This document shows positions 44,927 through 55,866 of a stretch of DNA of 60,000 nt, in pieces. The translations under genes and the position numbers were made by a program. Below the pieces are notes generated by a model that was not told where the DNA came from, did no database searches, and saw nothing but the letters and a program-made list of their open reading frames with translations. The stretch lies in the NCBI GenBank assembly GCA_030704615.1, contig CM060734.1, positions 22,260,001-22,320,000 on the forward strand, given 5' to 3'. Position 1 is the first letter of the stretch. Every line of letters starts with the position of its first letter. This DNA comes from Takakia lepidozioides. Taxonomy: Eukaryota > Streptophyta > Takakiopsida > Takakiales > Takakiaceae.

Positions 44927-47900
44927 TCATGAAGGACTCCGTGTGCGAGCCCGAGTCCTGTCACTGGCTGATGGAGATGATTGAAAGGGAAGGACATCAA
45001 GAGAGCGTACATTCACGAAGACTGAAGAATTAACAGAGGTGAGATAACAAACCCTTCGACTACCTGGAAATGTCTGACCCTCCTTTGGCTGATAACGAGG
45101 TAACCTCTCAGGCATAGGAGATCCCCGTCGTTTCTTCTCTACCATCTGAAGTGCATAGTCCTCTGCCATGTCAAAAGAGTCCTCTGAAGAAACAGTAGTA
45201 TCAGAATCCTCGTCCCCCCTTAGGTGTTTTAACGGCTGAACTTTAAGTGGAATCCTGTGTGGCATACAATGTGGTCCCACCATGTCTGGAAGTTTAAATT
45301 GTACAACTTGCTGTAAGCGCTTGCAAGCAAAATTAGTGAACGCCCTGAACTCCTTATCCGTATAGGTAAGAGGTGTGCCAATGACTTTGGAACAATGTAA
45401 GTATTTCCAGGCTTCATGTCCCTTAAAGAAAATATCCTCAGGGCCGAATTTCTGTGTTGTCAAATTGTTCCAAGCTGAATTAAACCATGAACGAAGTTGG
45501 GAATCCTTCTGCATCATAACTTTTGCATCATATAGGTACATATGAGGTGGCACTGAAGGTAAGACCCAATGATCCCCACTGGAATAACTCAGAAATCACG
45601 ATTGCATCTTCTGCTGCTCAATGTGATAACGTGCTAGAAAACAAGTAGCATAGTATAATCCACAGCCCATGACAATACTTGCTACCTCCTTGGTCTTGGT
45701 ATAAATGTACCCATGTACAACTTGGAAGGCAATTAATTCCTTTAACATGGTACTTGCTTCAAACCAGTACCTCGCAAAGTGATGATCCTCAATGGGTCGA
45801 TTGTTCGGAAGAACCTTAGTCCTAGTTGCCACTGGCAGCCAAATGCGTATGATCTGGTAGTAATGTGCCAACGACTGCGGAGGACTAAATTCCTTCCAAG
45901 CCAAATCCAACACAATGGGAATTTGGTTGAAGGTCATAATCATAGCCCGACTGTACTCTCGTGCAGCAGGAGTCTTAGGTGGGTTAAAAGCAGCATCCCC
46001 CCATACCTCAGGCTATGGTGTGGCTGTAGTAACAACATGGTCAGCTACTTGCACAGTCACTTGTTGTGGTATTGGTAGCACTGGCCCTTCTACCACTAGC
46101 ATCTCCTGCACCCCTTGCGAAGAAGACTGAAAAATTAGAGTTCTGGCCTGTAAATAAGTAGCCTCAACTGCTCCTCAGGTACAAAGACTCTCTTGTCAAT
46201 ATTTGAAGTCAGGTCATCCACCTGAGTCTGCAGGCCTTCTACATCCTCTTGTAGCTCCACTATCCTACTATAGACATTATCTATAGTAGTTGTGGCAATG
46301 TTCTGCACCTGCAGTCTGAGCTCATTCATCTCGCCCTGGGTGAGCTTCCGTGGTGCTTTGCCTTCCACCGGCCCTTGTGCTAACCAGACCTGCATAAGGT
46401 GGTTATCCACCAAGTTGTGTGTGGTACCCCTGAGTGTCTGCTCCTCTGTGAGCCTGTACACATCTATCTGCTGCTGTAAAGCCTCCATGCGCCTTGCATG
46501 AGGTTCAACCAAACTCGCATAGGCAGCAGCCAGATTATTGGCTTCCTTCCAAGCCTTGTTAGCCACAGAGAGTTCATTTCTATTTACCATGACCGTTTGT
46601 TGCAACTCCAGGATGTACCTCTCTTGGTCAGCTTCAACCTGTCTGTATTGCTTGAAAGTATTCTCATTGCGACAGATTGTATTCTTCATATCAACAATGA
46701 GTTTCGCCTGCTCCACTGCCTCTACCTCTGCCTTCATACATCTCTTCTCTTGTCTGTTAACTTCTAATGCAGTTTGCTCAAGAGTAGTGTTGAGTGTAGC
46801 ACATTGTATGGTCATTCTTTCATGTATTGCCTGCAACTCTGTATGTAGTGCATTCACTTCTTGCAACTTGCCCTCATGCTTCACCTGCATTTGGTATAAC
46901 TGTTGTTTATGTGCTTTGTGCAACTGGTCCTGCGCGAGGCCTGCTTCAATCAAATGTTCCTTGGCCAACTGCAAATCAGCTTTTGTATCCTCTAACTCTT
47001 GCTGTAACTTGAGATTGACCTCCTCATCGACCTTGTTTGCACACTCAGTGGCAAGTCGAGCCTCAAACTCCTTCCTGAGTTCCTCCCTCAAAGCTGCCAA
47101 TTGGGTAGATGGAACATGGGATTTCACATAAGTGCCCAACAAATTAAGTGTCCTGCTTATGGAACTCATAAGCATGGCCTGCTGAGGGTCATCATGGTGA
47201 GCTTGCTGCTGTTTTCCCTGATCCTCAACACTGTGATGCCTCACGAACCACTCAGGCCATTGCCCCGCCAGATTTTCTTCCTGAACCACCTCATCCGCCT
47301 CAGGTGCTGCAGTGTCTTGATATTCTACCCCTGGTACCTCCGTCACAGGTGTGGGCATTACATGCACAGCAGGGTTTCCTCTGGACAACCGCTGCACCTC
47401 TGGAATCACTGCTTCCCTTACCAAGCCAGAATTTTCATAGAGAAGGTCACCCTTCTCAATTTCGGCCCCGACCTGCTCTGTAGTGGGAATGTCCAACCTT
47501 TCTCCTTCCAGAACAATTGGGGGTGATGCCACAGCATATACTAACTGTGGAACCTCTAAAACAATAGAGTCAATTGGTTGTGGTGGCCGTGACATCGAAG
47601 TGACTTCCTCTTCCCTCTCTGAAAGCCCTGCTTCCAATAATAGCAGCTCTTTGTGCTGCTGTGCCCCATCTTGCACAAGAGCTTGGGAAACATTATCGTG
47701 CGGTTTCCGTGAAGCCAGTGGATCCGCCACTACAGTCTTACCCCGCCTCTATCTCTTAGACTGGTGTTGCGCTGCCAGTCCACCCTCACTGTGTGAAGAG
47801 CCTTGCTCTTCAATTGCAGTGGTTTCTGCCTCAAACACTCCCATCTCCTTACGTTCCCGAGTATCAAGTATGCAAGAATCAAGAATTATTTGGGCAATGA

Positions 47901-47987
47901 CTGGACCAGACACAATGATCGGAGACTTAGCAACAGTTCCCTCTAACCTCTTCATTTTGTCCACCAATCCGTTGTACATTAACTGAA
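44927..47987 (-). pseudogene. Extra ORF of element B, left copy (coiled-coil protein)
   Basis: It aligns to the plus-strand ORF at 55,879-58,955 over its whole length: KSPIIVSGPVIAQIILDS, QWPEWFVRHHSVEDQ, a heptad-rich coiled coil of ~350 residues (47,200-46,200), LTQGEMNELRLQVQNIATTT, then LDLAWKEFSPPQSLAHYYQI and MPPHMYLYDAKVMMQKD. Lesions include a CAG-to-TAG stop at ~47,748, a one-base deletion near 46,160 and a TGA at ~45,596. The other copy has different lesions, so the ancestral frame was continuous. No known domain is recognised. The position between pol and the 3' LTR is that of the additional ORFs of some plant Ty3/Ty1 elements. Confidence 0.75.
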
Positions 47988-48736
47988 ATCATCCAAGAAC
48001 ACCTGCATGAAATCATCCAGATACTCATGAAAAGATTCACTTATCACTCTCTGAAAGGTTGTTGGTGCATTACAAAGTCCAAAAGGCATGACTTTGTATG
48101 CATAAGCACCCTAGTCTGTAATGAAAGCTGTCTTTCCCTGGTCTTCTTCTACCACTTGCACTTGATTATAACCACTGAAGCCATCCATGAATGAGTACAT
48201 CTCATGGCCTGCCACAGTGTCCAATACCGCTTCTGTGAATGGCAAAGGGAAAGGATCTTTCTTCGTACAAGCATTCAACTTCTTATAGTTCACACAAACT
48301 CTCAGTTTACCATTCTTCTTGGGAACTATCAAAATGGGTGACAACCAAGTTGTATACTCTATCGGGTATATAAACTTAGCCTCAGCCAACTTCTTGATCT
48401 CTTCTCCAACCTTCTGTGCATAGTTGGGATTCATTCTGTACTTTGCCTGTTTGATTGGTACTGACCTTGGTTCCAGTTCAATCTTATGCTGATAGATCTC
48501 AGGTGGTATCCCTTTCAGATCCTCGTAGCTCCAAGCAAATACATCTCTGTATTTGATGAATAGACTCTTAGCTTCCTCAAAGAATTCTGGCTCCAAATCA
48601 GCCCCACCTTCACCATCCTCGGTTCCCCTTCAGTTCCCACATTCACTTCTCTCACCTGCTCATCAGCTGTGATTGTCCATCCAGTCACCACTTCATCCTG
48701 TAAACTCACAGTGGCTGGTTCATCTAGGATTTCCAT
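47988..48736 (-). pseudogene. Element B reverse transcriptase, truncated
   Basis: Minus strand: FAWSYEDLKGIPPEIYQHKI, KYRMNPNYAQKVGEEIKKLA, WLSPILIVPKKNGKLRVCVN, MYSFMDGFSGYNQVQVVEED and, after a TAG in place of an expected Trp codon at ~48,113, AYAYKVMPFGLCNAPTTFQR and VFLDDF (catalytic pair). The deletion joint with the extra ORF follows at once. Confidence 0.9.
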
Positions 48737-49222
48737 TTCTTCCTCTCTTTCTTAATAGAAATGTGGTGGATAATTGCTTGTTTCACCCTCAATTGCTGTT
48801 GTTGTCACTACACCACAGCAGATACCTTTTAAACAACTTAGGCCTTCCAGTTGCATCTCTGCAACCTGCTCCCACTCTGGGTGTGCAGCGAACAGGGTAG
48901 TTTTCTGCTCCTCATCAAGTCCTCCCCTCCAGTCATACTCCCTGACCCCTCGAGGTCTTCTCGTAGTAGGTAGTCTACTAGATTTCTTAGTGGTGATTTG
49001 TATCTTGTACATCCCATCATGCACAGTTAATAACTGGGAATTCCAGTCATGGAATACCCTGGCCTGTTTCAGCCACGGTCGACATTTCTTTGATCTGCCA
49101 TTGTTACTGTAAATGGGGCTGGTTTCATGTTACTTAGACCAAGCTTCTGCCTTAATTGGTCTATCATGATATTCACTCCAGAGCCTCCATCTATCAGTAC
49201 ATTAGTTAGTTCTGTGCTTCCT
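48737..49222 (-). pseudogene. Element B protease and PR-RT linker
   Basis: The minus strand at ~49,200 reads TELTNVLIDGGSGVNIMIDQ, the aspartic protease active-site loop (D-G-G-S form), then KLGLSNMKPAPFTVTMADQ. A frame change follows, then a linker (MYKIQITTKKSSRLPTTRRP; EWEQVAEMQLEGLSCLKGIC). The 5' edge meets satellite sequence at 49,225. Confidence 0.8.
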
Positions 49223-49224
49223 AG

Positions 49225-49588
49225 AGTAATATGAGATCAATCGAAATTCGTTCAATGGGCCGACGGATGGTTGCCCATCCAAATGATTTTCGTTTGCTTT
49301 GAGACTTGGCCAGTGTGTTCAATGTACCCTCTGATAGGTCCCTGTATAATATGAGATCAATCGAAATTCGTTCAATGGGCCAATGAGGCGTTCAGTTGTC
49401 ATCTGGTTTTTGTTCATTGCGAAAAAAGAAATCCTGCAATGCGTGCACGGCTATTGCACCCATTGAACGGATGTGGTTGAAGCCCCTCTTTTGCCCGCAT
49501 GTGCTTGAACATGTGTGCGATACAACAAACGAATAAATCATTTGCCTCCCCATCGACACCAAGCCATTCCATAATGTAATTGAATTAC
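49225..49588 (-). repeat. Stray 364-bp piece of the 991-bp satellite
   Basis: From agagtaatatgagatcaatc to ccataatgtaattgaatt, it matches the inverted units (e.g. from 7,391 on), including two 120-bp subrepeats. It sits exactly between the truncated element B and a PPR fragment, ~42 kb from the array. Confidence 0.92.
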
Positions 49589-50797
49589 CAGATGTCATTA
49601 TGAACACTGCCCCGGTGGACATGTATGCCAAATGTGGGTGCATTGAGGATGCGAAGGGAGTTTTTAACACTATGGATGAACAAGATGTGGTGTCGTGGCA
49701 CGCGATGCTTGCACGGTATGCACAGCAGTGACGTGGGATGGTGGCTTTGGAGACCTATGATCAAATGATGTGGGAAGGGGTAAAGCCCCACCACATCACG
49801 TCTGTGTGCATTTGCAATGCCTGTGCAAGCCTAGCAGCCTTGGAAAAGGGCAAAGAGGTGCATGGTTGCATCGCGAAAGCTGGAATTGTACCAGATGTGA
49901 TTCTGAACAATACCCTCGTGGACATGTATGCCAATTGTGGGAGCATTGAGGATGCGGAGGGAGTGTTCAACAATGTGGCTGAACAAGATGTGGTGTCATG
50001 GAATGCCATGCTTGCAGGATATGCACAACAGGGGCGCGGGATGGAGGCATTTCCAAATGTAGGAGGCATTTCAACAGATTCGGATACGTTTTTCTGTCTC
50101 TTGCTTAAGTGCATCAAGATGAAAGGTTTGGAAGCTGGAAAGCATGTGCACACTCATATTATCCAAAGTGGATTCACGCCAAGTGTTTTTCTCCTCATGT
50201 GGAATATAATGTTGGTTGGATTTACCAAGCATGGGTGTGGTAGGAATGCTTTGGAGACCTATGAGCAAATGCTGCACGAAGGGGTGAAGCCCAACCACAT
50301 CACATCTGTTTGTGTTTGCAATGCGTGTGCAAGCCTGGGAGCTCTGGAAATGGGGGAAAGAGGTCCATGGTGACATCGTCAAAGCTGGAATTGTACCAGA
50401 TGTCATTCTGAACACTGCCCTGGTGGACATGTATGCCAAATATGGGTGCATTGAGGATGCGAAGGGAGTTTTCAACGCTATGGCTGAACAAGATGTGGCG
50501 TCGTGGCACGCGATGCTTGCAGGGTATGCACAACAGGGAAGTGGGATGGTGGCTTTGGAGACCTATGATCAAATGATGGGGGAAAGGGTGAGGCCCAACC
50601 ACATCACGTTTGTGTGCATTTGCAATGCATGTGCAAGCCTGGTAGTTCTGGAAAAGGGCAAAGATGTGCATGGTTGCATCATGAAAGCTGGAATTGTACC
50701 AGATGTCATTCTGAACAACACCCTTGTGGACATGTATGCCAAATGTAGGAGGCATTTCAGCAGATTCAGATACGTTTGTCGGGTGAAAGCATCCTAA
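49589..50797 (+). pseudogene. PLS-type PPR protein fragment, rearranged
   Basis: PPR proteins bind organellar RNA one base per repeat; PLS-type members usually guide C-to-U editing. Visible repeats include VDMYAKCGCIEDAKGVFNTM, DVVSWNAMLAGYAQQGRGME, QMLHEGVKPNHITSVCVCNA and KEVHGDIVKAGIVPDVILNT. A TGA lies at 49,729 and a frameshift near 50,345. A 38-bp block (ccaaatgtaggaggcatttc...) occurs at 50,053 and again at 50,740, and at both places the PPR frame jumps to another part of the gene. No start, DYW or E domain is present. Confidence 0.88.
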
Positions 50798-51700
50798 TGT
50801 GTATCACTGACACTCCTAAAAATGACTAAATTTTGACTGCTTGCCCGTTACGCCGCGGTGCGTGGACATGAACTATTGCGATGAAAACGTGATGAAATTG
50901 ACAAATGATAGTGGGCACCTCGAACCCATCCATCGGATGCTCGTACACCCTCTTGTACACCTCCAATTTTGAGTTTATGATACTAACTCAACTTCCGTTT
51001 GTCACCATTTGTTTTCCCCTCATCGCATCCAGGCCGAGTTTGGTGTGTTTGATGCCTACTTCAGTGTTGTAGATGCTCTTATAATTTTTTTGATTTCTTT
51101 TTATATATTTTTAATTTTAAAACAATTTGCAATGAAGGATTGTTTGTAAGAACTCCTTTTGGCCTCAAATTCAAAATTGGAGGACCTTGTAGCCATTTCA
51201 AGGACATGGCCATCTCCCTTTTCAGCAGCTAAACACTTTTGGTGAAAGAACTATGTTCAAATTTTGAGGTCTAGTAGTACCAAAGTTTGGTGCCCCTAAA
51301 TTATGCATACCGCATAGTAGAAAATTCCTATGAGAATGGGTTTTTCTGGTTTTGCAGGTCTGCTGTCCTTTTTGAATTCTTCCATACCTTACATAAGCAC
51401 CTAAAAAACCCTGATAGGACCTTCACATGTTTTGGTGTGAAAATTGAGTCCTAAAGGACTACAACACTTTGATACATTTGAACCTTGTGCTATTCAAGAC
51501 TCCTTTAGGACCCCTTAAACTTGTCCAATCACAAAAAAAATTATGTGACAAGAACTTCAAGGGCTTTCCAATGATATAATAGGTATATGGTTTCATGCTG
51601 AACTCAATATCCTAAATTTGGATCGATTGCGCCATATGTGCTGGAAAACAGAATGTGACATCTTTTTTGGGTCCTATTAGTGTGCTTTGACCCTGTCTTC
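50798..51700. other. No gene seen
   Basis: AT-rich sequence without coding signal, hairpin array or recognised repeat, lying between two PPR fragments that share sequence. It could be a decayed intron or inserted element. Confidence 0.5.
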
Positions 51701-52199
51701 TCTTGCTTAAGTGCATCAAGATGAAAGGTCTAGAAGCTAGAAAACATATGCACATTCACATTATCCAAAGTGGATTCACGCAAAGGATGCAAAGGGAGTT
51801 TTCAACACTATGGCTGAACAAGATGTGGTGCCGTGGCACGCGATGCTTGCAGGGTATGCACAGCAGGGACGTGGGATGGTGGCTTTGGAGACCTATGATC
51901 AAATGATGGGGGAAGGGGTGAAGCCCAACCACATCACGTTTGTGTGCATTTGCAATGCATGTGCAAGCCTGGCAGCCCTAGAAAATGACAAAGAGGTGCA
52001 TGGTTGCATCGTGAAAGCTGGAATTGTATCAGATGTCATTCTAAACAATACCCTCGTGGAGATGTATGCCAAATGTGGGTGCATTGAGGATGCGGAGGGA
52101 GTGTTCAACGATATGGCTGAACAAGATGTGGTGTCATGGAACACCATGCTTGCAAGATATGCACAGCAGGCGCAGGATGGAGGTCTTGGAGACCTATGA
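51701..52199 (+). pseudogene. Second PPR fragment, overlapping duplicate
   Basis: LLKCIKMKGLEARKHMHIHI duplicates the block at 50,097. After a junction at ~51,780 (ttcacgcaaaggatgc) it continues MAEQDVVPWHAMLAGYAQQG, YDQMMGEGVKPNHITFVCIC and VEMYAKCGCIEDAEGVFNDM, ending AQQAQDGGLGDL. It is a rearranged piece of the same PLS-type gene. Confidence 0.87.
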
Positions 52200-52448
52200 G
52201 CTAATGATGGTGGAAGGGGTGAAGATTGTGAATGGGTGACGCCTGATAGGTTAACCTCATGTGTATTCTGATGCCTGTGCCAGTCTTTGAGCACTGAAAA
52301 AGTGCAGACGGATCTGTATGTATTTGTAGTGATGGGACTTTGTTTATATCTTTTCCTACACAAACCCCACCTGGTATCTTGTACAACCATAGTTGAGAGT
52401 CTTGATGCTCCCATTGCCAATGTAGCATGAGTGATTGTGAAGACTGGT

Positions 52449-52667
52449 CTAAAAGTTGGTACGTGGGAAGCTCAGGGCCAGCAATTCATGTGAAGTTCCC
52501 TTTAAACCCACTGTGTAAGACCAGGGAGTAGTTGAGCAGCTCAGTCTGAACCCTTTCCCAGTGCCAGCAAATTGTAGGGAGATGACATCCATATGATCTT
52601 GTGCCAGTGTGGACATAAACATTTGACATATGGAAAGATGAAAATTGTTTACAATCGTTTTAGACAC
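52449..52667 (-). CDS. Coding-like exon, unknown (possible 3' exon)
   Basis: Minus strand KTIVNNFHLSICQMFMSTLA, QDHMDVISLQFAGTGKGFRL and KGTSHELLALSFPRTNF then a stop. Composition looks like real protein, but no family is recognised. It lies with two further minus-strand coding-like segments to the right and may belong to one decayed host gene. Confidence 0.35.
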   Translation of the reverse strand: MSKTIVNNFHLSICQMFMSTLAQDHMDVISLQFAGTGKGFRLSCSTTPWSYTVGLKGTSHELLALSFPRTNF

Positions 52668-52784
52668 TCTCGTCTTGTTTCAGAGTTGAACATAAAATCA
52701 ATGTTCTCAGAGACGTTGTAAAATTCGTGTTCGATTCCATCAATACAGACTCTCTTTTTCAGTAACCACGCCATCTCTTATAAG

Positions 52785-53553
52785 CCTATACGTTCTGATG
52801 TGAGGTTCTCTAGTTTTATGACAGGAACAAAACAATTGTGAGCAGGAAGTGAAGGGCCATCTCCAATTTCACATTCCTCAATCAGCATAGTTGGGCCTGA
52901 ATCAAACATCAATGGACTAGGCCTTTCGTCTTCACTGGGTGTTGCTGCTAAGAAACTAACCGATTGTGAGAGGTCCCTAATCGAATGATGCATCCAGGTA
53001 CATTTTGTATTATGCATTTACGGCAAGAGAAAATATCTTTGTTATACAGTAAGATTTCATTGATTCTGGTCCCTTAGGTCAACACCTAATCCTTGGATAG
53101 TAGGTCCCTAGATTACTGGCCAGGAAGTGGCAATAAGTTTATTTGTGCTGGGGACTAGTGAATTGAGATATGATCCAAGCCCAGAATTACCACCTTTGTT
53201 GTGACATCTATCTCCTTCATTAATAGGCTATTTGGATGCAGTAGCTGGGACTCATAGCATTTGGCTCCTACCATACCCATGGTTGTCCGCTGCCTCTTGA
53301 AAGCTCTTCTGGTTGCATCATGCTCTACTTCTACCGACATGTCTGCTAGATAGACGGTTGGACCACCAAAAGAAAGCTGGTCAGGAGATATTGGTGGGTC
53401 CACAGCCAGTCCAAATTTCTGACAGTGCACCACACTCATGTCTTCGTATGAAAGGATTTCAAAACTATCCTGAAAGCTCATTCCTGAGCTCGCATAGATT
53501 TCTGCAAGCTTTTCAGACACATGGGAAGTGGCAGTAGTACACTTTTTAGAATT
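52785..53553 (-). CDS. Two coding-like exons of an unrecognised gene
   Basis: Minus strand 53,553-53,155: HVSEKLAEIYASSGMSFQDS, FEILSYEDMSVVHCQKFGLA, PDQLSFGGPTVYLADMSVEV and FKRQRTTMGMVGAKCYESQL. Minus strand ~52,985-52,785: DLSQSVSFLAATPSEDERPS, PLMFDSGPTMLIEECEIGDG and HNCFVPVIKLENLTSERIGL then a stop. Both read like conserved cellular protein rather than transposon. I could not find a phase-consistent splice joining them, and no family name can be given. Confidence 0.4.
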
Positions 53554-53950
53554 TTCTGATATTGAGTGTCATCGGTGGAAACTTATGTGGGGTGGGGTAA
53601 TGGTTCAGGCAGCAAATTGTCCGCTGAACATGCGATTGTGAAGTTGTCAAGACTGATTATATCAATATCAATATCAACATCATTATCATTATCAAGACAA
53701 ATGATTTTTTATCAAAAATATTTATTTTTAGCAAGCCGAATGTTTTTTCACAAAAACAATTGTTTCTATAAACAAACTGCTAATGAGAGGAGACGGATAA
53801 ATTTATACATTAAATAAAGACAATGCTGAACGACGGAACAAATATGCATTAAATAAAAAAACAACTGCGTGCTTATTCACCTTGTAGAATTAGAATTCGT
53901 TTGATATGACATAAGCTATGAAAGCTATGACCATTGCTAAGTAGAAGACT

Positions 53951-54163
53951 TCATACATCTTCGTTACTAATCACGTGTTGTGAGTTTCTTTTCTTCTTCA
54001 CCAAGTGAAGAACCATAGGTGCAGGAATGGGAACAATGGGTTGGCTAATATATGCACTCTTGTTCAATGCACACTGTCGATCATCATTTGTTTTTTTTAT
54101 CACAGAGTATATCTGTGTCTGCTCAAGCATATCTCGAGAAAAAGTAAATGCTTGTTGTATCAA
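53951..54163 (-). CDS. Coding-like C-terminal exon, unknown
   Basis: Minus strand IQQAFTFSRDMLEQTQIYSV, IKKTNDDRQCALNKSAYISQ, PIVPIPAPMVLHLVKKKRNS and QHVISNEDV then a stop. It is on the same strand as the coding-like segments to the left but ends with its own stop. Family unknown. Confidence 0.3.
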   Translation of the reverse strand: MIQQAFTFSRDMLEQTQIYSVIKKTNDDRQCALNKSAYISQPIVPIPAPMVLHLVKKKRNSQHVISNEDV

Positions 54164-54830
54164 GCATTCTGCAGTATACTGATGCTCTCTGCATGGAGCA
54201 CAGCGACTTCCCGCACGGGGATTCTAACCTTAAACCTTTTGTCATTTTCACCTTACCCCGCTGCAACATTCCTCGTAGAGAGAGAAAAGTCAGAAGCAGT
54301 GAAGGGGTAAAAGGTGAGTTGTAGAGCAGTGGTTGCTGCTCCCCTCACATGAGTGAAGGGCGTCAGGCACAGGAAAACCCATAAGGGCCTGTGACCTCTT
54401 CAGATAGAATGATACGTTGTTCCAGAGTATGGTCCTCTGAGGTTCAGAATGGATCCAATCGTTTCTTAGGTCAAGAATTTCATCATGAGCTCTGCGAAAT
54501 CCATGAGAGGTCCCTGCGAGTCATGAACCAAGTTAGAATGTAGTTAGAAATGGTGCATCTATTTCATGGGTAGGGTCCTCGGGTATCCAATCTTTTCTGT
54601 TGTTACGGGAGCCAAGAATTAGGACTCCCAGAAGCATCCTATTTAGGAGCATGTCCGAGCTCGAGTCGAGGCCCCAACATGTTACAATGAGCTGTGCACA
54701 TCCATAAGAGGTCCCTGCAAGCCATGTCAAGTAGGGAAGAACCAAAGTCCTTCCAAGGCTATTTTTAGAGTAGAATCATCAATTTGCACCGCACATATCT
54801 CTCTTACATCATCTAGGGGATTTGAACCCA
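54164..54830. other. No gene; diverged ~200-bp duplication
   Basis: The block 'atccatgagaggtccctgcgagtcatg' at ~54,500 recurs as 'atccataagaggtccctgcaagccatg' at ~54,700, each preceded by a similar stretch (atccaatc-ttt-ct...), so this is a diverged tandem duplication. Two B-box-like words (minus strand GGTTAGAATCC ~54,220; GGGTTCAAATCCCC ~54,820) occur without a clear A box. Confidence 0.5.
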
Positions 54831-55221
54831 GTTCGGTAGGGGAAAATGACGGTTTTGAAGTATTTTTTATCTGGGAACTCCAACTCTCTCCGAAGAGGGC
54901 GAACTGGGTGATTTTGAAACATTTTTTTGGCTTTTGCTTTTATTTCCTCCTCTCTCCCGGAAGACTCGAACTCTCTCCGAGGAGGAAGAGCCTGAGGGGA
55001 ATTATTCTTATCTTTACTCAAGGGAATCGTTGACTCCAAGGGATATCACGGATACCCTAGTAGGGGGATTTTACGAACCAGAGATCCTGGATTCTCTTAC
55101 ACTCGGGACGAGTGTTCCCCATTGGTCGTCATATATGTAGAGGCATAGTGCAAGAGGCGGCGTCGTTCTGAGTAACGGGCGTCTCGACAGGACAAACCAT
55201 CAATGCGATAGCTTTGAAGCT

Positions 55222-55866
55222 ATGGAGGAACTAACAGACTATACACTTGCAATACTACTTACGCAGTGGCATAGGGACGAAACAACAGAGCGGATCTTTT
55301 CTCTTGAGCGATGCTTGCAAGCCCCACAGGCTTACAAGAAATTACCCATAGCTTTTTGTGGCAACCATACGTTTATGCTTTGTGCACTACAGGCATTTCT
55401 GCAGTTGTTACAGCCAAAACATTTTTGTGGGTCTAAAATGAAGAGAGTGAGAGGAATGGAGGAAATCAGGGTGAAGAGCACCACAATTCTGCAGAAACAA
55501 ACGATTGCTACCCCACAGGCGATACAGATACTGAAGGAGCTGAGATTGCAAGGATTGCAAAGCATAGATTGGACATTGCACCATCGACAGTACATGTTAC
55601 AATTCTTGCAGAACTTTGAGCCAAGGACAGGAACAACAACGGTGAAGGGAGTTGAATTAGTAATTACTCCCCTATACCTCCAGCAATTGTTTCGATTGCC
55701 AGCAGGTCAGGTGCATGTGGAGGAGCACAGGGCAAGACTGCAAATAGGGGACTTATTCCAAGAAGGGAGTTTCTTTAAAACTCAGGGTTATGCTTGTACC
55801 AAGGCCGTGTACCCAGGGCTAAAGGAGGTAGGCCAGGTATTGAACGTTCTGATTGCCATGAAATAG
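55222..55866 (+). pseudogene. Extra ORF of element B, N-terminal part
   Basis: ATG at 55,222: MEELTDYTLAILLTQWHRDE. Helical, 214 residues, including HHRQYMLQFLQNFEPRTGTT and VKGVELVITPLYLQQLFRLP. It ends at TAG (55,864). The next ORF is in the same frame after a few codons, so the TAG is a single nonsense change. This N-terminal part is missing from the left copy because of its deletion. No known domain is recognised. Confidence 0.65.

Larger units (their letters stand above)
43979..49224 (-). mobile_element. Ty3-type element B, left copy (inverted, internally deleted)
   Basis: On the minus strand the order is protease (49,200-49,090), RT (48,736-47,988), a long extra ORF (47,987-44,927), polypurine tract (44,848-44,835) and 3' LTR (44,831-43,979). 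RT stops just after its FLDDF motif and joins the middle of the extra ORF, so RNase H, integrase and the ORF's first ~215 codons are deleted. The 5' side ends at a satellite fragment. A second copy in the opposite orientation occupies the right end of the window. Confidence 0.85.

Noticed and set aside
54200-54830. A third tRNA-derived SINE based on B-box-like words
   Set aside because: No A box at the right spacing and no match to the body of the two SINE copies.
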